A stretch of 8,064 bases of DNA from an uncultured bacterium (GTDB lineage: Bacteria > Actinomycetota > Coriobacteriia > Coriobacteriales > Coriobacteriaceae): contig CAJMRD010000090.1 in NCBI GenBank assembly GCA_905215725.1, positions 1 through 8,064 of the forward strand, given 5' to 3'. Shown here piece by piece: positions 5,744 through 8,064 of this stretch. Each line of letters opens with the position of its first letter. The first letter of the stretch is position 1. The notes beneath the pieces were generated by a model, which made no database searches, was not told the origin of the DNA, and saw only the letters and a list, made by a program, of their open reading frames with translations. A program made the translations under genes and the position numbers.

Positions 5744-7360
5744 TTAGTCATCCGACCCTTCGTCCATGATTCCCAGATCTTCGAGCGCATCCTTTGCCGC
5801 CAGTTCCATGGCCGGACCGATCAAGTCGATAAGATCGGTCGCGATGACGCTCTTCTCACCATACTCCGTCGCCGCGGCAAAACCGGCATAGCTGTGAAGT
5901 GCGACGGCGTACGAATACAGCAACTCCCAACGATCCATCTCGTCGCGCATGGTGGCAAGCGTGCCGGCCAAAATACCCGCGAGAACATCACCCGAACCGG
6001 CAGTTGCCAGAGAAGCCGGACCCGAGAGCGGCAGCAGCACACGCTCAACGCCACAGATAGCCGTCGTCGGCCCCTTGGCAATGACCACCAGATTGTCAGA
6101 GCCTGCAGCCCAGACAACCTTCTGCGCGGCTGCAATCGCAGTACCAAGGTCGTTCACCTCGTCACCGGCAACCAGACGCGAAAGTTCACGATAGTGCGGC
6201 GTCATAACCAACGGCTGCTCGCGACGATACATCTCGGGATTACTATCAATACCGTCAATGGCAATCTTAGCAAGGCAGTTGAGTGCATCGGCGTCCAAGA
6301 TAAGCGGCACATCAAGCTCGAGCAAGCCCGAAACCACCTGCATAGCGCCGGCAGATGTCGTCATACCGGGACCGCACAGTACACAGCTGTACTTCTTTGC
6401 AATCTCGCACACAGTCATGCGCGCAGCGGCGCCAAAGGAGCCGCGGGAATCAGACGGAATAGCAAAAACGGGAATCGAAGGAAGTGCCATGCGAATAAGA
6501 TTAGCGCAGGCGTCAGGAGCCGCGACCGCCACGTAACCAGCACCCGCGCGAGCTGCAGACTTGGCCGCCATAATGGCAGCACCAGGATATTGCGCAGATC
6601 CGGCGACAATAAGCACAGAGCCACGGGAATACTTATCGATATTCGTAGGCAGTGGGGCAAAGTAATCAACTAAGTCACCGGGCTCGACAATCTCAGCGGC
6701 GTGGTCGACATCATCGATGACCTCGTCAAGACGGTCGTAAAGATTGCCGCAGATCAAATCGCCAGCATACTCAGGGCCATCAGCGCTATACAGACCAATC
6801 TTGGGCGCAATCATCGTCACCGTATGCTCGGCACGAATGCAGTCGTCATCAACAACGCCCGTCTCGGCATTCAGGCCCGAGGGGACATCAATGGATACGA
6901 CACAATCGGCGCATTCATTGACCGTAGGAATCCAGATGGAGAACGGCGCACGCAGATTCCCGTGGAAACCGGTACCAAAAATGGCATCGACAACAACATC
7001 GGCCTTATCGATCAAAACCTCGAGTTCGTCACGCGAGGGGCCAACGCAAACGTGCACATCGCGGCCGGCAGTACGACGAGCAACATGACGCGCCAGAGCA
7101 GCAGGAATCTCATCCGGCTCAACCGGAGAAACGATATCCACGTCCACGCCCTTATGGCTCAGGATATCGGCGGCAACCCAACCGTCGCCGCCATTATTAC
7201 CAAAACCGACCAGAACGAGAACCCGATCGGGATTGAGCTTCAAGACCTCGTTGGCGGCAAACTCACCCGCTAGCTCCATAAGCTCGGCCTTCGAAGTCCC
7301 TTTGCGTTCGATGATATCCTCGAGACGAACGACTTCTTCGGTACTCAAAACCGGTTTCAT
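5744..7360 (-). CDS. nnr: Bifunctional NAD(P)H-hydrate epimerase / ADP-dependent NAD(P)H-hydrate dehydratase
   Basis: This enzyme repairs NADH and NADPH damaged by hydration: the N-terminal NnrE domain epimerises R- and S-hydrates, and the C-terminal NnrD domain dehydrates the S form using ADP. In the 538-residue protein, NnrE (about 1-215) shows GFGNNGGDG (52-60), VVDAIFGTGFHG (123-134) and SIDVPSGLN (156-164). NnrD (about 225-525), a ribokinase-like fold, shows KYSRGSVLIVAGS (243-255), GAGYVAVAAP (273-282), CGPGM (329-333), LDADALN (355-361), MTPHYRELSRL (386-396) and the nucleotide-site ATAGSGDVLAGILAG (452-466). Both halves look complete. The ATG at 7358-7360 directly follows the acpS stop TAG (7361-7363), and its AGGAG ribosome site lies inside the end of acpS. 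The short acidic tail (EDLGIMDEGSDD) is not a known motif. Confidence 0.96.
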   Translation of the reverse strand: MKPVLSTEEVVRLEDIIERKGTSKAELMELAGEFAANEVLKLNPDRVLVLVGFGNNGGDGWVAADILSHKGVDVDIVSPVEPDEIPAALARHVARRTAGRDVHVCVGPSRDELEVLIDKADVVVDAIFGTGFHGNLRAPFSIWIPTVNECADCVVSIDVPSGLNAETGVVDDDCIRAEHTVTMIAPKIGLYSADGPEYAGDLICGNLYDRLDEVIDDVDHAAEIVEPGDLVDYFAPLPTNIDKYSRGSVLIVAGSAQYPGAAIMAAKSAARAGAGYVAVAAPDACANLIRMALPSIPVFAIPSDSRGSFGAAARMTVCEIAKKYSCVLCGPGMTTSAGAMQVVSGLLELDVPLILDADALNCLAKIAIDGIDSNPEMYRREQPLVMTPHYRELSRLVAGDEVNDLGTAIAAAQKVVWAAGSDNLVVIAKGPTTAICGVERVLLPLSGPASLATAGSGDVLAGILAGTLATMRDEMDRWELLYSYAVALHSYAGFAAATEYGEKSVIATDLIDLIGPAMELAAKDALEDLGIMDEGSDD

Positions 7361-7900
7361 CTATGCTCCTAGCGTATCTTGCGAAGCATCGCCCAGGTGC
7401 TCCGTCAATGCTGAATTCTGCAGCTGCTCAAGCTCATCTAAAACAGAGCGAGCCTCTTTAAATGTCTGCGCAACGCGTTTCTTGGTGCTCACCTTTTCCT
7501 CTTTTGGCTTAGGCCGAGCATCTTCGGTAATCGCGATGGCATTCGCAACGGCTAAGTCTCCTGTAAGCGTAATGGAAAGAGCAACCTCAACAACACCCAG
7601 CTCATGAGCGATCTCGAGTGCACGGCCCGAAAGCAGCGCCTTCGGTTTGCCGAGTTTATCACGCGTTACCGAAACATCCTTGCGACCCACGCCTTGACTA
7701 AAACCCGTGCCGAGAGCTTTAAGCACCGCCTCGCGCGAAGCAAAGCGGCTGGCATAGTGAGCAGCGGGACGCGAAGATGCATCACAATACGCACGCTCTT
7801 CTTCGGTAAACACACGCCGAGCAAACGACGGCGTCTTTTCAAGAATTGATTTCATACGGGAAATCTCGACGATATCAACGCCGATACTAGCTTCAGCCAT
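7361..7900 (-). CDS. acpS: Holo-[acyl-carrier-protein] synthase with C-terminal extension
   Basis: AcpS moves 4'-phosphopantetheine from CoA to the serine of acyl carrier protein, activating it for fatty-acid synthesis. In the 179-residue product, residues 1 to about 125 are the family domain: IGVDIVEISRM (6-16) with the metal-binding Asp9, RVFTEEERAYC (29-39), and RFASREAVLKALGTGF (52-67) with metal-binding Glu57 and Lys61. Two things are odd. The family's S-x-S-H stretch near the C-terminus reads SITLTGD (109-115), so the usual His is Leu. A charged, Lys/Glu-rich tail of about 50 residues (127-179) follows where typical AcpS proteins end at about 120-126. I chose ATG at 7900 because GGAGGTGA (7903-7910) lies just before it; an in-frame ATG at 7912 would overlap that ribosome site. 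This is the first gene of the operon. The product call is firm, but full activity is less certain. Confidence 0.92.
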   Translation of the reverse strand: MAEASIGVDIVEISRMKSILEKTPSFARRVFTEEERAYCDASSRPAAHYASRFASREAVLKALGTGFSQGVGRKDVSVTRDKLGKPKALLSGRALEIAHELGVVEVALSITLTGDLAVANAIAITEDARPKPKEEKVSTKKRVAQTFKEARSVLDELEQLQNSALTEHLGDASQDTLGA

Positions 7901-7902
7901 GT

Positions 7903-7910
7903 TCACCTCC
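7903..7910 (-). promoter_or_regulatory. Strong Shine-Dalgarno that fixes the acpS start
   Basis: GGAGGTGA on the minus strand ends two bases before the ATG at 7900; the GGAGG core is five bases from it. The alternative in-frame ATG at 7910-7912 overlaps the first base of this site and has no comparable site of its own, so the shorter protein beginning MAEASIGVDI is preferred. Confidence 0.7.
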
Positions 7911-7929
7911 ATATCGCACAGACTAAGTT

Positions 7930-7959
7930 ATTGTAGCCCGTTCACAGAAGATGCGACAA
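7930..7959 (-). promoter_or_regulatory. Candidate sigma70-type promoter P1 for the acpS operon
   Basis: On the minus strand, TTGTCG (7954-7959) and TACAAT (7930-7935) are separated by 18 bases. The -10 matches TATAAT at five of six positions and the -35 matches at four of six. Transcription would begin near 7923 and leave a leader of about 20 bases before acpS. Confidence 0.55.
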
Positions 7960-7965
7960 ACGAGG

Positions 7966-7995
7966 GTTATAAAACACAGCTACTATGTGAGACAA
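7966..7995 (-). promoter_or_regulatory. Second candidate sigma70-type promoter P2
   Basis: On the minus strand, TTGTCT (7990-7995) and TATAAC (7966-7971) are also 18 bases apart. It lies 36 bases upstream of P1, just after the terminator of the preceding gene. Tandem promoters would be plausible for a housekeeping operon, but only sequence likeness supports this one. Confidence 0.4.
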
Positions 7996-8007
7996 AAGCC
8001 CGTAAAC

Positions 8008-8040
8008 GCAAAAAGGGGGAGGCCGCGAGGCCTTCCCCTT
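8008..8040 (-). terminator. Rho-independent terminator of the unseen upstream gene
   Basis: Bases 8013-8024 and 8029-8040 form a 12-bp stem (one G-T pair) closed by a GCGA loop. Read on the minus strand it is followed by TTTTTGCG, a classic intrinsic terminator. It therefore ends a minus-strand gene lying right of the window and insulates the acpS promoters. Bases 8041-8064 are too few to identify that gene. Confidence 0.85.
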
Positions 8041-8064
8041 CTTCAGTTTCGCTGACGGCTCGGT

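Noticed and set aside
5894..6673. Plus-strand open frame of 259 codons opposite nnr
   Set aside because: It is antisense to the well-supported NnrD domain, with no start signal and no recognisable motif.
8008..8040. Plus-strand or bidirectional terminator
   Set aside because: The T run lies on the minus-strand side; on the plus strand the stem is followed by CTTCAGTTT, which is weaker, and there is no plus-strand gene to end.

Overview
The window looks like part of a coriobacterial (Actinomycetota) chromosome, most likely Collinsella or a close relative. This rests on the moderately high GC and on the gene order acpS - nnr - alr - tsaE - tsaB - rimI - tsaD, which is typical of Actinomycetota. 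The genus is inferred from protein flavour and order, not from a search. Every gene I can support lies on the minus strand, so the window reads from right to left.

Right edge (about 7901-8064): a strong minus-strand terminator belongs to an unseen upstream gene. About 100 bases follow with two candidate sigma70-type promoters, which start the operon.

Main operon (7900 down to 1077): six tightly packed genes. They are acpS (holo-ACP synthase with a charged C-terminal extension), nnr (fused NAD(P)H-hydrate epimerase and ADP-dependent dehydratase), alr (alanine racemase), a family-4 Fe-S uracil-DNA glycosylase, tsaE, and one long gene encoding TsaB, RimI and TsaD as a single polypeptide. The junctions are 0, 2, 8 and 12 bases apart, and the last is a 14-base overlap, so one transcript with translational coupling is likely. 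The products serve lipid/ACP activation, nicotinamide cofactor repair, D-alanine supply for peptidoglycan, DNA repair, and t6A37 tRNA modification with ribosomal protein N-terminal acetylation. TsaE and the fused TsaB/TsaD would supply three of the four bacterial t6A proteins; TsaC/TsaC2 is not in the window.

Left part (1 to about 900): the upstream end of an IS3-family-like insertion sequence. A very GC-rich transposase gene starts at 660 and runs off the left edge before its DDE core. Upstream of it lies an ordered array of 20-base motifs in alternating orientation, repeating with an exact 62-base period, and a small hairpin ends directly against the transposase ribosome binding site. A perfect 9-bp hairpin at 984-1006 separates the end of the operon from the element.

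I see no RNA genes, CRISPR array or phage genes. The most notable items are the TsaB-RimI-TsaD triple fusion, the 62-base alternating motif array, and the altered AcpS with its tail.
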